Source of the DNA: Pseudonocardia sp. | GTDB lineage: Bacteria; Actinomycetota; Actinomycetes; Mycobacteriales; Pseudonocardiaceae | Assembly (NCBI GenBank): GCA_019244295.1 | Contig: JAFASX010000120.1 | Location: 1-64,000 of the forward strand | Direction: 5' to 3' | Length of the DNA: 64,000 bases | Part shown: positions 27,783 through 37,216 of the stretch, piece after piece | How positions within the stretch are numbered: position 1 is the first letter of the stretch | How the letters are laid out: each line of letters begins with the position of its first letter | Made by a program: the position numbers and the translations under genes | Notes under the pieces: model-generated | Seen by the model: only the letters and a program-made list of their open reading frames with translations | Told to the model about the DNA's origin: nothing | Database searches by the model: none

Positions 27783-28934
27783 TCAGTGCGCGTGCGCGAC
27801 GTGGTGGGCGGCCAGCACATCCAAGCCGAAGTCACCCTCGGGGTCGCGCCACACCGAGTGGGCGTGGTTGACCTGGCGTTGGGTGTTGTCGTACTCGATC
27901 AGCAGCCGGGGACCCTGGAGCCGGTAGTAGTGTGGCTGGCCGGGCTCGGTGCCGCCGGCCCAGGCGAAGAACACCTCGTCGAGTTGGTCACCCACGTAGC
28001 GGTCAGCGGCCGCTGAGGCCAGCTCCTCGGGCACCCGGCCGGTGTAGCAGTCCAGCACGGCGCGCAGCAGCTCACGCTGTGAAACGTCCAGCTCACGGGC
28101 TGGCAGGCCCTTAGGTGCTTCGATCAGCTCGACCGCATCGTGATCGGCCGAGGTGATCCCGTAATTGCGCTCGGCGTTGTTGTGCGCGGTCCATAAGGTC
28201 TCGTCCAGACCAGCGCCCAAGCAGCCCCGCCACAGCAGCGGCGGCGGGATCAGCCGGTCGGGCCCGCCGTTATCGATGACCCGAGGCCGGTTGCCGCCGA
28301 TGATGTCTACCGGTGCCCTCGGAGTGAGCACCGCGCGTGCCCGGTGCTCGTGCGACAGCGAACGGACCAGCTCACGGGCTAAGTCCTCCACTCCACCCAG
28401 CGGTCGCAACAGCCGAGAGCCCAGCAGCGGTGAGCTCGCCGGGTCGGCACCCAGGAAACACGGCGTGGTTGCAACCACCGAACCGTCTACCACCAGGTTG
28501 TTCAGCGAGACATGGTGGCCGCCGAAGCGCCAGCCCCACATCCGTTCGCCCGGCGTGCCGAAGATCCGCACGTAGTACATCTCCGGATCTCGGCCCCGCT
28601 CGCGGCCGAAGTCCAGCCCGGCGAACCCTTCGGTGTAGTCCAGCGCGTTCTCCAACCCCATCACGGTGGTGACTGTGATGAAACCGGCAGGTGAGAGCCC
28701 CGTGGCGACCAGGGCCATCGTTCGCCGGTACTGGGTCGGGGTCATCTCGCCGACCGTGAGGCCGCCATGGTCAGTGGGGGTGTAGAACCAATGACGGCGC
28801 TCGACTTCCGACTCAGCCGACCAGGCCCACCCGACCTGAGCGCGCTGGTTTGCATCGAGCGTGGCGAGAAGCGCTTGCGCGGCGTCGGCCATCCGGTCGG
28901 CGACTTCGCGAGCAGCCGCACACGGTTTCAGCAT
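27783..28934 (-). CDS. DUF3500-family protein
   Basis: The 383-residue protein has the family's typical stretches: HWFYTPTDHGGLTVGEMTPT, YYVRIFGTPG, WGWRFGGHHVSLNNLVVDG and, near the end, GQPHYYRLQGPRLLIEYDN. It finishes with DPEGDFGLDVLAAHH. DUF3500 proteins are widespread but of unknown function. The conserved histidines and acidic residues suggest metal binding. There is no signal peptide. It is not obviously linked to its neighbours: the GMC operon converges on it and the ABC transporter operon lies upstream in the same direction, with a 122-base gap. Confidence 0.8.
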   Translation of the reverse strand: MLKPCAAAREVADRMADAAQALLATLDANQRAQVGWAWSAESEVERRHWFYTPTDHGGLTVGEMTPTQYRRTMALVATGLSPAGFITVTTVMGLENALDYTEGFAGLDFGRERGRDPEMYYVRIFGTPGERMWGWRFGGHHVSLNNLVVDGSVVATTPCFLGADPASSPLLGSRLLRPLGGVEDLARELVRSLSHEHRARAVLTPRAPVDIIGGNRPRVIDNGGPDRLIPPPLLWRGCLGAGLDETLWTAHNNAERNYGITSADHDAVELIEAPKGLPARELDVSQRELLRAVLDCYTGRVPEELASAAADRYVGDQLDEVFFAWAGGTEPGQPHYYRLQGPRLLIEYDNTQRQVNHAHSVWRDPEGDFGLDVLAAHHVAHAH

Positions 28935-29056
28935 GCCGCCACCGTATCGGGAGTCTCAGACGGTATACAGCTCCGAAACCGGTGGTTTCGACTGGCCTAA
29001 CCCTGAGGACTACAAGTAGGCGCGCGTGCCGAGGTCAGGGCCGTTCGGCCGAGCGA

Positions 29057-30016
29057 CTAGCGGGCTGGGGAGTCTTCGGTGGCGTAGAGCGCGCGTACCA
29101 GGTCTTCGATGGATGGCTCGGCGATCGCGACATCGCGCAATGGCGCCCGAGCGGCGACGGCGGCGATCAGCTCAGCGGCGTTGACGGCCTGGGTGAACTC
29201 CAGCCGCTGCCGCAGACCCTGGGCCTGCACCGAAACATCGACCACGCCGGGCAGCCCGAGCAGCGGCGGTATCGGCTCAGTGAGCTCCACCACCAGCGCA
29301 CGATTACCGGCGAACCGGGCGCGCAGCGTGCTCAGCTCGTCGTCGACCAGCACCCGGCCTCGGTCGATGACGATGACCCGCCGGCAGAGCCGTTCAACGT
29401 CGGGCAGATCGTGCGTGGTGAGCAGCAGCGTGACGTCACCGCGTGCGTTCACCGTCGACAAAAACCCGCGCAAGCGTTCCTTGCTGGCTAGGTCGAGCCC
29501 AATGGTCGGCTCGTCGAGGACCAGCAGTCTGGGGGAGTGCAACAGCGCGGCGGTAACTTCGCCGCGCATCCGCTGGCCGAGCGACAGCTGCCGGACCGGG
29601 GTGGCTAGGAACGGCGCCATGTCCAGCAGCTGCACGCACTCGTCGAGCCGTTCTCGGAAGCGTGCCGACGGCACCCGGTGGATAGCGCCGTGCAGGTCGA
29701 AGCTCTCGACCAGCGGCAGGTCCCACCACAGCTGGCTGCGTTGCCCGAACACCACGCCGATGCGCCGGGCCAGCTCGCGGCGCTGGCGGACCGGGTCGAG
29801 CCCGCACACCCTGGCCCACCCGGAGGTCGGCACCAGCACTCCGGTCAGCATTTTGATCGTGGTGGACTTCCCGGCGCCGTTCGGGCCGAGGAACCCAACG
29901 GCGTCGCCCGGTTCGACGGTGAGCGTCACGTCCGCCACGGCGGTCACCCGACGGCGGCGTAACCGCGTCCCGACAGTGAATTCGCGGTGCAGCCGATCAG
30001 TGTGGATGATCGTCAT
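29057..30016 (-). CDS. ABC transporter ATP-binding protein (ABC-2 exporter type)
   Basis: The start is ATG 30016, which overlaps the stop of the upstream permease gene (ATGA). The frame is open for 67 more codons, but those lie inside the permease gene. The 319-residue protein shows Walker A GFLGPNGAGKSTT, signature LSLGQRMRGEVTAALLHSP and Walker B LLVLDEPTIGLDL, followed by the H-loop in LLLTTHDLPDVERLCRRV. It should energise export together with the two membrane proteins encoded just upstream. The cargo is unknown. Confidence 0.9.
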   Translation of the reverse strand: MTIIHTDRLHREFTVGTRLRRRRVTAVADVTLTVEPGDAVGFLGPNGAGKSTTIKMLTGVLVPTSGWARVCGLDPVRQRRELARRIGVVFGQRSQLWWDLPLVESFDLHGAIHRVPSARFRERLDECVQLLDMAPFLATPVRQLSLGQRMRGEVTAALLHSPRLLVLDEPTIGLDLASKERLRGFLSTVNARGDVTLLLTTHDLPDVERLCRRVIVIDRGRVLVDDELSTLRARFAGNRALVVELTEPIPPLLGLPGVVDVSVQAQGLRQRLEFTQAVNAAELIAAVAARAPLRDVAIAEPSIEDLVRALYATEDSPAR

Positions 30017-30843
30017 GACCCGGTTCCTTGGTAGTGGCGCACCCCAGCTCGCCAGATCAATGTCGTGAGGGCCACCGTGAGTGCGGCGACTAGCGGCGGG
30101 CTGTAGCGCAGCGCGTCGGGCAGCCCGAGCGGGTCGGGCCGTCCGAGCAGGGCCAGCGCCGGGAAGTACGCGACGAACGCCCCAGGCAGCACGAAGCACA
30201 TCAGCCGGCGCAGCCACGGCCCATACACCGTGATCGGGTACGAGGTGGCGAAGTTTGAGCCGTAGGTCACCGAGTTCGCTGCCTCTTGACCGTCGATCAG
30301 CCAGAACGACACCGTGTTTGCCGCCACGAACAGCGCGGCCAGGATCACCGCCCCGACTAGCGGCGCGGTGGCCGCCACCAGCGCGCGCACCGGTGTCCAG
30401 TCCAGTTGGAGGGTGGTCAACGACCAGCCGAGCACGGCCAGCCCGGTGCCTACCCGACCGAGCCGTTTGAGTGCTAAGTCCGCTGTGAGCAGCTGGGCCA
30501 AAGTGCTCAGCGGGCGCAGCAGCATCACGTCGAACTGGCCGGTGCGGACGTACTCAGGCAGTTTCTCGATCTGTTCGACGCAGAGGATGGCCAGCCCGAA
30601 CGCGGTGGCTGCCAGCCCGTACATCAGCACCACCTCGGTCGATGAGAATCCGCCCAACGAGCGGACCTGGGTGAACACCACCAGGATCCCCAGTAGTTCG
30701 ATCGCCTGCCCGATGATCTGGGCCACTACGTCGAGCGCGAACGAGCCAGGGTAAGCGAGTTGGCTACGCAAGCGGGACGCCAGGATCCGGGGATAGACCG
30801 ACCGATGGCGTGGGCTTGACTCAACCGGGGGCAACTCAGCCAC
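30013..30843 (-). CDS. ABC-2 type permease, subunit 1
   Basis: The 276-residue protein has about six hydrophobic helices, for example IIGQAIELLGILVVFTQV, VVLMYGLAATAFGLAILCV and PLVGAVILAALFVAANTVSF. The segment EYVRTGQFDVMLLRPLSTL is typical of the ABC-2 (DUF990-like) permeases of actinobacteria and cyanobacteria. It overlaps the second permease by eight bases and the ATPase gene by four, so the three form one translational unit. Both permeases probably form a heterodimer with the ATPase. Confidence 0.85.
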   Translation of the reverse strand: MAELPPVESSPRHRSVYPRILASRLRSQLAYPGSFALDVVAQIIGQAIELLGILVVFTQVRSLGGFSSTEVVLMYGLAATAFGLAILCVEQIEKLPEYVRTGQFDVMLLRPLSTLAQLLTADLALKRLGRVGTGLAVLGWSLTTLQLDWTPVRALVAATAPLVGAVILAALFVAANTVSFWLIDGQEAANSVTYGSNFATSYPITVYGPWLRRLMCFVLPGAFVAYFPALALLGRPDPLGLPDALRYSPPLVAALTVALTTLIWRAGVRHYQGTGS

Positions 30844-31621
30844 CCTGCACCACCAGCCGGCGAGTCCCTCGGGCCAGCACGACCTGACCGGCCGCCAGTA
30901 ACAAGGCGGCCCAGACCAGCTGCTTGGTGATCAGCGTGAATGCATCGCCGCGTTCGGTGAATACGTCGATCGGGAATTGAAACAGCGCCGGAAACGGCGT
31001 CCAGGCCAGCACCGCCCGCGCCCAGCTGGGATACCAGCTCAGGGGCAGCACCAACCCGCCGAGCACTCCACTGGTGGCGCCCCACACCGCGAGCGCGCCT
31101 CTGGCGTCGAGCAACCAGAACGCGCTGGCGTTGAGCAGAAACCGGATACTGAAGCTGACCGTGACCGCCAGCGGCACAGCGGCGGCAATCAAGATCCAGG
31201 TGATCGGGTGCTCGGGCCAGCGCAGCGGGAAGAACAGCGCCCCGAACGCCATCGGCGGCAGCAGCCGGGCCCCGATGGCGTGGCCGGCGCGGCCCAGATC
31301 GGTGGCCAGCATCGCGGCCTGCAGGTTCCACGGTCGGCTTAGATCGATCACCACATCGCCGGTACGGATCCGCTGGGATAGCTCGGTGTCGCCCCACAAC
31401 AGCACCACGCCAATCAGGCCCTGCCCGAGCCAGACGTAGGTGACCGCGACGGCGGTGTCATAACCCGCGACGCTGCCGCGCTGGGCCAGCACGGCGATAA
31501 GTATGGCGCCGCGCAGCAGGCCGAACACCACGTTGGCGGTGACCCCGCCCAGGCTGGCCTGCCAGTAGCTGGCATGGCGCCGATACCCGGCTCGGACCAG
31601 CTGCGGATACGGCGCCAGCAC
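30836..31621 (-). CDS. ABC-2 type permease, subunit 2
   Basis: The first gene of the exporter operon encodes 261 residues with about six membrane segments (GVTANVVFGLLRGAILIAVL, WILIAAAVPLAVTVSFSIRF, ALLLAAGQVVLARG). The motif RIRTGDVVIDLSRPWNL corresponds to RTGQFDVMLLRPLSTL in the partner permease, showing they are distant paralogues. It belongs to the same ABC-2/DUF990-like group. I saw no clear promoter in the 129 bases between it and the end of the isocitrate dehydrogenase gene. Confidence 0.85.
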   Translation of the reverse strand: MLAPYPQLVRAGYRRHASYWQASLGGVTANVVFGLLRGAILIAVLAQRGSVAGYDTAVAVTYVWLGQGLIGVVLLWGDTELSQRIRTGDVVIDLSRPWNLQAAMLATDLGRAGHAIGARLLPPMAFGALFFPLRWPEHPITWILIAAAVPLAVTVSFSIRFLLNASAFWLLDARGALAVWGATSGVLGGLVLPLSWYPSWARAVLAWTPFPALFQFPIDVFTERGDAFTLITKQLVWAALLLAAGQVVLARGTRRLVVQGG

Positions 31622-31750
31622 GACTCATTAGATTACGGCGGCGCGCAATGGGATTTCACGGTTCGACATGGCCACCTTCTGCTCCTCGTGGACACTCAAG
31701 TGGACACTCAAGATGCTGTTCGCGCCAAAGGGGGGCGCGGCGCGGGCGGA

Positions 31751-33970
31751 TCAGAACTCCGCGAGGGCGGCGTTAAACGTGGGGCTGGGGCGCATCACCT
31801 GGTCGGCTTTGGCGCGATCCACGTAGTAGTAGCCACCTAAGTCGACGGGCTGGCCCTGTACCGCGTTCAGCTCACTGACGATCTTTTCCTCGTCGGTGCC
31901 CAATCGCTGTGCCAGCGGTGCGAAGACAGCGGCCAGTTCGGCGTCTTCAGACTGCCCGGCCAGCGCCTGTGCCCAGTACAACGCGAGGTAAAAGTGGCTG
32001 CCTCGGTTGTCCAGCTCGCCGCGGCGACGCGAGGGCGACTTGCCATGCTCCAGCAGCTGCCCAGTGGCCTCGTCCAGCGCTTTACCAAGCAGCGCGGCGC
32101 GGGGATTGTCGTTGTCGGCTTGGGAGGCCATGAACTCCAGGGACACGGCGAGCGCGAGGAACTCGCCGAGGGAGTCCCACCGCAGGTGGTTCTCTTTAAT
32201 CAACTGTTGGACATGCTTGGGTGCCGAGCCACCTGCCCCAGTCTCGAACAGCCCACCGCCGTTCATCAGCGGCACAATCGAGAGCATCTTGGCGCTGGTC
32301 CCCAGCTCCAAGATCGGGAAAAGGTCGGTGAGGTAATCACGCAGCACGTTCCCAGTGACCGAAATCGTGTCGTCGCCCTTGCGGGCCCGCTCGCATGTGT
32401 ACCGGGCGGCCTCGGCGACGGGCAGGATCTCGATGATCAGCCCGTTGGTGTCGTGCTCGGGCAGGTAGGCGCGAACCTTCTTCAGCACTTCGCTGTCGTG
32501 GCTACGGGTGTCGTCCAGCCAGAACACCGCTGGCGCGCCGGTCACCCTGGCTCGCCGCACGGCCAGCCGCACCCAGTCCCGAATCGGGGCATCCTTGGTC
32601 TGGCAGGCCCGCCAGATGTCGCCGGCCGCCACCTCGTGCGACAGTAGGACGCCGCCGTCGGCGGAGACGACCCGGACGGTGCCCGGCGCACTGATCTCGA
32701 AGGTCTTGTCGTGGCTGCCGTACTCCTCGGCTTTCTGCGCCATGAGGCCCACGTTCGAGGTCGTGCCCATGGTGGTTGGGTCGAACGCGCCGTGCTCGCG
32801 GCAGTGCGCGATGGTCTCGGCGTACAGCGGGGCGTAGGACGAGTCCGGGATGACGAACTTCGTGTCCTGCTGCTGACCAGCGGCGTTCCACATCTGACCG
32901 GACGAGCGGATGGCCGCCGGCATGGATGCGTCGATGATCACATCGCTGGGCACGTGCAGATTGGTGATGCCCCGGTCGGAATCCACCATGGCAATCGACG
33001 GTCCGGTCTGGTACGCGGCGGCGATGGCCTGCTCGATGGCCTCCCGCTTCTGTGCCGGCAGGTTGCCCAACGCGGTGATCACGCTGGCCAGACCGTCGTT
33101 GGGGTTCGCGCCCACCGACGCCAGGTCAGCTCCGTACTTGGCGAACAGATCGGCGAAGTAGGCCTTCACCGCGTGTCCGAAGATGATCGGGTCGGAGACC
33201 TTCATCATCGTCGCCTTCAGGTGCACCGAGAAGAGCACGCCCTTGGCCTTGGCGTCGGCAACCTGCTCGGCGAGGAATTCCTCCAGGGCCGCCCGGCCCA
33301 TCACCGCCGCGTCCACGATCTCACCGGCCTGGACTCCCAGCGACGGCTTGAGCACCGTGACCGTGCCGTCGGACGCCACGTGCTCGATGCGCAGCTCGTC
33401 AGCTTTGCTGAGCGTGACCGAGCGCTCGGAGTGTCGGAAATCGCCATCGCTCATCGTGGACACGTGCGAGGCCGACTCGGACGACCAAGCACCCATGGAG
33501 TGCGGGTGGGAGCGGGCGAACTGCTTGACAGAGGCCGGGGCACGGCGGTCGGAGTTGCCTTCGCGCAATACCGGGTTGACCGCGCTGCCCTTCACCGCGT
33601 CGTACACGGCTCGGGCGGCACGCTCGCCGTCGGTCGACGGGCTCTCCGGGTAGCTGGGTATGTCATAGCCGGCGCTCCGCAGCTCTGTGATGGCCGCCTT
33701 GAGCTGGGGGATCGAGGCGCTAATGTTGGGCAGCTTGATGATGTTGGCTTCGGGCGTCTTGGCTAGCTCGCCGAGCTCAGTCAATGCGTCAGCTACCCGC
33801 TGGAGGTCGGTCAGCCGATCGGGGAAGCGCGCCAGGATGCGGCCAGCCAGCGAAATGTCGCGGAGCTCGACTTCGACGCCCACCCTACTGGTGAAGGCCT
33901 CGATAATGGGCAGGAACGAATGCGTTGCCAGCGCGGGCGCCTCGTCCGTGTAGGTGTAGATGATCTTCAT
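31751..33970 (-). CDS. icd: Monomeric NADP-dependent isocitrate dehydrogenase
   Basis: At 739 residues it has the size of the monomeric (IDH-II) enzyme, not the 400-residue dimeric type. It starts [20 protein letters not shown] and contains the highly conserved [40 protein letters not shown] and [13 protein letters not shown]. It converts isocitrate to 2-oxoglutarate with reduction of NADP in the citric acid cycle. This form is usual in actinobacteria. It is a single-gene unit facing a 232-base intergenic stretch that should hold its promoter. Confidence 0.97.
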   Translation of the reverse strand: MKIIYTYTDEAPALATHSFLPIIEAFTSRVGVEVELRDISLAGRILARFPDRLTDLQRVADALTELGELAKTPEANIIKLPNISASIPQLKAAITELRSAGYDIPSYPESPSTDGERAARAVYDAVKGSAVNPVLREGNSDRRAPASVKQFARSHPHSMGAWSSESASHVSTMSDGDFRHSERSVTLSKADELRIEHVASDGTVTVLKPSLGVQAGEIVDAAVMGRAALEEFLAEQVADAKAKGVLFSVHLKATMMKVSDPIIFGHAVKAYFADLFAKYGADLASVGANPNDGLASVITALGNLPAQKREAIEQAIAAAYQTGPSIAMVDSDRGITNLHVPSDVIIDASMPAAIRSSGQMWNAAGQQQDTKFVIPDSSYAPLYAETIAHCREHGAFDPTTMGTTSNVGLMAQKAEEYGSHDKTFEISAPGTVRVVSADGGVLLSHEVAAGDIWRACQTKDAPIRDWVRLAVRRARVTGAPAVFWLDDTRSHDSEVLKKVRAYLPEHDTNGLIIEILPVAEAARYTCERARKGDDTISVTGNVLRDYLTDLFPILELGTSAKMLSIVPLMNGGGLFETGAGGSAPKHVQQLIKENHLRWDSLGEFLALAVSLEFMASQADNDNPRAALLGKALDEATGQLLEHGKSPSRRRGELDNRGSHFYLALYWAQALAGQSEDAELAAVFAPLAQRLGTDEEKIVSELNAVQGQPVDLGGYYYVDRAKADQVMRPSPTFNAALAEF

Positions 33971-34202
33971 TGGTGCTTCCGGCCTGCCTGTTATCGGTGG
34001 GTTGGGTGCGGATTGCGGAGCGCTGTACCTCCACGGAGCTTCGTCGGCGTCTTCGTTGGCGTCTTCTTCGACGGCTCCGCTAAGTGCTCCGGAAAGTCTT
34101 AGACGAACACGCTACCTGCGCCGGCCTCAATCGCGCCGCCAAGTCCGGGCGGCTGCGGTAGCGTGACGCGCGAGTTGTTACCTGGCAGGGCGGAGCGTCG
34201 GC

Positions 34203-34556
34203 ATGATGAAGCTGACCGATATCAGGAAGATCAAGAAGATCAAGAAGCCGGACACGCGCGGCTGGGGGTTCACGATAGTGCTGGGTGTGTTGCTCGGCTT
34301 CTCGGCGCTGATCGACCAGGGGGTGGTCAACGCCGATTCAGAGCGGACCTCGCCGTGCCGGGTTGAGGTCACCGCCGATACGCTGCCGGTGCGTGTCGAC
34401 GCACAGCCGAGCGCGAAGAGCACCTCGACGCTGAAACGCGGCGACCTGCGCGGGGCCACCACCACAGTACGTAACGGTTACCGCCAGCTCAGCGACGGAG
34501 GTTGGGCGCTTGACACCTATCTGAAGCCGCTGTCGGGCAGCAGGTGCACGGCTTAA
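34203..34556 (+). CDS. Membrane-anchored bacterial SH3-like protein
   Basis: The 117-residue protein has a lysine-rich N-terminus (IRKIKKIKKPDTRGW), one hydrophobic helix at about 21-42 and an external part. The external part has the SH3b pattern VTADTLPVRVDAQPSAKSTS, ending in YRQLSDGGWALDTYLKPL. Two cysteines (in SPCRVE and SRCTA) could form a disulfide outside the cell. SH3b domains often bind cell wall peptides. The gene ends four bases into the convergent acetyltransferase gene. Confidence 0.6.
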   Translation: MMKLTDIRKIKKIKKPDTRGWGFTIVLGVLLGFSALIDQGVVNADSERTSPCRVEVTADTLPVRVDAQPSAKSTSTLKRGDLRGATTTVRNGYRQLSDGGWALDTYLKPLSGSRCTA

Positions 34557-35599
34557 CTGAGGCTTTCTGGCGGGCGTAGGTACAGGCAGCGGTGGTGCGG
34601 GGTGAAGCCGAGCCGTCGGTAGAGGCTCAAGGCGGCGGCGTTGTGCGCCGCCACCTGCAGCACGCACCATCGTGCGCCTCGCTCGAGCCCCCAGCCCGAG
34701 GCTCGCGCCATCATCGCTTTAGCCAGCCCGCGTCGGCGGTGGGCTTCGGTCACCGGCATCCGGGTCAGGTAGAGATGCTCGTCCAGCACCGCCAGCCGGC
34801 TCGTCCCCGCCAGCTGATCGCTGACGTGGGCCAGCACGAAGCTCAGGTGCGGCAGGGCTGGCGCGGTCAGCACGTGTTCTTGGTCGGTGGTCACCGGCTC
34901 GACCGCGGCTGCTCGCCACGACTCGCGCCCCGCGACGGTGAGCCTCGCTATGCTCGATCCGGCAAGCGCCGGATGCTCGGCGAGCGCGCGCAGGTCGGCT
35001 ACCAGCACCTCCACCTGGGCGCCGGCTGGGTGTGTCTCTTCGGTGGCCCAGCCGTCCTCTTCGGTGGCCCAGCCGTCCTCGGCGGTGACCCAGCCGTCCT
35101 CGGCGATGGCCCGATGCCACGGCGAGCCCTCGGGCACCTGCACTCGTGGGGCCAGCTCGTGTTCTTCCGCGAACTCAACTACCGCTCGCAGCGCGGCCGG
35201 TACCGACCGGTGCGGGTCGCCGACGGCCAGCGCCGAGTTCGCCCTGCCGGTGAACCCGCCGGCCGCGCGCAACCGCCACTGCCCGAGCGGGCGCTGGGTA
35301 ACCGCTGGCCAGCCGTCCGCGCAGATTCTTTCCAGCCGGGACACCGCGGCCCACGATGGCCGCTTCCGCGGCGGCGGTGGGATTTCCCGCACCGCGACCA
35401 CGTCGTCCCGGCGCACCCGCACCGAGCCATTCCTCGTTCGCACGACCACCGTGACCGGGCCGACTTCGATTAGCTCGCCGACCGCGTCGCTGCGCATCGG
35501 CCGCCGGTCGGCCTCAATTACGCGATGGCGCAGCGATACCCGCCGCCCGAGCAGACCGCTCAGGGAGGCCGCGTCCGGCCCCATATGTGCCCGGTTCAC
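34553..35599 (-). CDS. GNAT-family N-acetyltransferase with N-terminal extension
   Basis: The C-terminal third is a GNAT domain: LYLTRMPVTEAHRRRGLAKA is the acetyl-CoA site (R/QxxGxG/A type), followed by VLQVAAHNAAALSLYRRLGF. The N-terminal part (about 1-75) is a small beta-rich domain, GELIEVGPVTVVVRTRNGSV. This two-part architecture is common in actinobacteria next to the ferredoxin/dapC pair. The substrate is unknown. Residues around 165-187 contain the repeated heptapeptide EDGWATE, encoded by a 21-base tandem repeat. GTG 35599 and ATG 35584 are both possible starts. Confidence 0.8.
   Translation of the reverse strand: MNRAHMGPDAASLSGLLGRRVSLRHRVIEADRRPMRSDAVGELIEVGPVTVVVRTRNGSVRVRRDDVVAVREIPPPPRKRPSWAAVSRLERICADGWPAVTQRPLGQWRLRAAGGFTGRANSALAVGDPHRSVPAALRAVVEFAEEHELAPRVQVPEGSPWHRAIAEDGWVTAEDGWATEEDGWATEETHPAGAQVEVLVADLRALAEHPALAGSSIARLTVAGRESWRAAAVEPVTTDQEHVLTAPALPHLSFVLAHVSDQLAGTSRLAVLDEHLYLTRMPVTEAHRRRGLAKAMMARASGWGLERGARWCVLQVAAHNAAALSLYRRLGFTPHHRCLYLRPPESLS
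35041..35112. repeat. 21-base tandem repeat inside the acetyltransferase gene
   Basis: Three 21-base units (35041-35061, 35062-35082, 35083-35103) with only a few differences, plus a partial fourth, encode EDGWATE-like heptapeptides. The unit length keeps the frame, so copy number can change without breaking the gene. Confidence 0.85.
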
Positions 35600-35715
35600 C
35601 CCGCGATTCCCTCACTCACGATTGACCGTCGGCCCGGGCACCCGGCAACTCGGTGTGACTTCGCCCGCCTCAAGGCTACCTCTGTGCGCTGAACTCAATC
35701 GGAGCAGACATACTG

Positions 35716-35736
35716 TGGGGTGAATGTTGTACCCCA
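35716..35736. promoter_or_regulatory. Inverted repeat in the ferredoxin gene leader
   Basis: TGGGGT (35716-35721) and ACCCCA (35731-35736) form a perfect six-base inverted repeat with nine bases between. It ends 15 bases before the GTG start of the ferredoxin gene and just before its AGGAGA site. It could be an operator or a leader hairpin controlling translation. No known regulator is recognisable. Confidence 0.35.
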
Positions 35737-35751
35737 TCCCAGGAGAACGCC

Positions 35752-36078
35752 GTGACCTATGTAGTCGCCGAGCCGTGTGTCGACCTCCTTGACAAAGCGT
35801 GCATAGAGGAGTGTCCGGTTGATTGCATCTATGAGGGTGGCCGGATGATGTACATCCATCCTGACGAGTGCGTCGACTGTGGTGCCTGCGAACCGGTCTG
35901 CCCGGTCGAGGCGATCTACTATGAAGACGATGTACCGGATCAGTGGAAGGACTACACCAAGGCCAACGTCGACTTCTTCGACGAGCTCGGCTCGCCGGGC
36001 GGGGCCTCGAAGGTGGGCAAGATCGATTTTGATGTTCCGCCGGCCACTAACCTTCCGCCTCAGCTACACGACGAATGA
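35752..36078 (+). CDS. fdxA: Seven-iron ferredoxin (3Fe-4S/4Fe-4S)
   Basis: GTG 35752 follows AGGAGA. The 108-residue protein has the cluster ligands in [19 protein letters not shown] and [17 protein letters not shown], with the longer C-terminal tail of actinobacterial FdxA/FdxC. It carries electrons for cytosolic redox enzymes. Its stop overlaps the start of dapC (ATGA). The ferredoxin-dapC order is conserved in mycobacteria. Confidence 0.95.
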   Translation: MTYVVAEPCVDLLDKACIEECPVDCIYEGGRMMYIHPDECVDCGACEPVCPVEAIYYEDDVPDQWKDYTKANVDFFDELGSPGGASKVGKIDFDVPPATNLPPQLHDE

Positions 36079-37172
36079 GGCGTGTGCTTCCGGACTTCCC
36101 ATGGGACTCTCTTGTCGATGCGACCGCCCGCGCGCACGAGCATCCAGGAGGCGTAGTCGATCTTTCGGTTGGTACTCCAGTCGATGACGTACCCGCTCTG
36201 GTCCGGGCGGCTCTCACCGGTCCGGCCGCCGGGGAACCCGGGTACCCGGCCACCTGGGGTACTCCGCGGCTGCGGGAGGCTGTGGTAGCGGCGATGGAAC
36301 GCCGCCATCAAGTAACTGGGCTAGACCCGGATGCGGTACTGCCAACGATTGGCTCCAAGGAATTAGTGGCATGGCTGCCCACGTTGCTGGGGGTGGGCCA
36401 GAGTGATGTGGTGGTGTTGCCCGAGCTGGCTTACCCCACCTATGAGGTCGGGGCTCGGTTAGCGGGCGCGCAGGTGCTGCGCGCTACCCCACCGGTGGTT
36501 GATGGCCTGGGTCGAGTGCGGCTGGTGTGGTTGAACTCACCGGCTAACCCGACCGGTCGGGTGCTGCCTGCCGAACACCTGCGTCGGGTCGTTGACTGGG
36601 CGCGTGCGCTCGGTGCGGTCGTGGCCTCCGACGAGTGCTACCTCTCGCTGGCCGATCCGGCGACCGGGGCTGTGTCGGTGTTGCACGAGTCGGTGTCCGG
36701 TGGCGACCCCACCGGTTTGCTCGCGGTGCACTCGCTGTCCAAGTCGTCCAACCTGGCCGGATACCGCGCCGGCTACGTGGTCGGGGACCCGGCGCTGGTC
36801 GCGTCGTTGCTCGCGGCTCGCAAACACGCCGGGATGATGGTGCCTCGGCCGGTGCAGGCCGCCATGGTCGCGGCGTTGGACGACGACGAACACGTATGCG
36901 TGCAGTGGCGCCGGTACCGGCGGCGGCGGTCGGCCTTGGCCAGGGCGTTCACCGACTTCGGGCTGCGCATCGAACATTCCGAGGCGGGGCTGTACCTGTG
37001 GGCCACCGGTGGCGAACCGGGGCGACACACCGTGGACCGGCTCGCGGCGCGGGGTGTCCTGGTCGCCCCCGGCGAGTTCTACGGGCCAGCCGGAGCTTCT
37101 TATGTGCGGGTGGCGGTCACCGCGACCGACGAACGGATCAGCGAGGCGGTCCGCCGGCTGCGCCGCGCATGA
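36075..37172 (+). CDS. dapC: N-succinyldiaminopimelate aminotransferase
   Basis: The 365-residue fold-type I PLP enzyme has [33 protein letters not shown] and the PLP lysine in [20 protein letters not shown]. The C-terminal arginine region is present ([10 protein letters not shown]). It transaminates N-succinyl-2-amino-6-ketopimelate in the succinylase branch of diaminopimelate and lysine synthesis. The identification rests on the sequence class together with the conserved ferredoxin neighbour, and on dapD and dapE nearby. It is translationally coupled to fdxA. Confidence 0.9.
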   Translation: MRRVLPDFPWDSLVDATARAHEHPGGVVDLSVGTPVDDVPALVRAALTGPAAGEPGYPATWGTPRLREAVVAAMERRHQVTGLDPDAVLPTIGSKELVAWLPTLLGVGQSDVVVLPELAYPTYEVGARLAGAQVLRATPPVVDGLGRVRLVWLNSPANPTGRVLPAEHLRRVVDWARALGAVVASDECYLSLADPATGAVSVLHESVSGGDPTGLLAVHSLSKSSNLAGYRAGYVVGDPALVASLLAARKHAGMMVPRPVQAAMVAALDDDEHVCVQWRRYRRRRSALARAFTDFGLRIEHSEAGLYLWATGGEPGRHTVDRLAARGVLVAPGEFYGPAGASYVRVAVTATDERISEAVRRLRRA

Positions 37173-37216
37173 CAGCGGTTCAACGCGATCATTCCCGGCC
37201 GCCCAATAGCCAGCCG

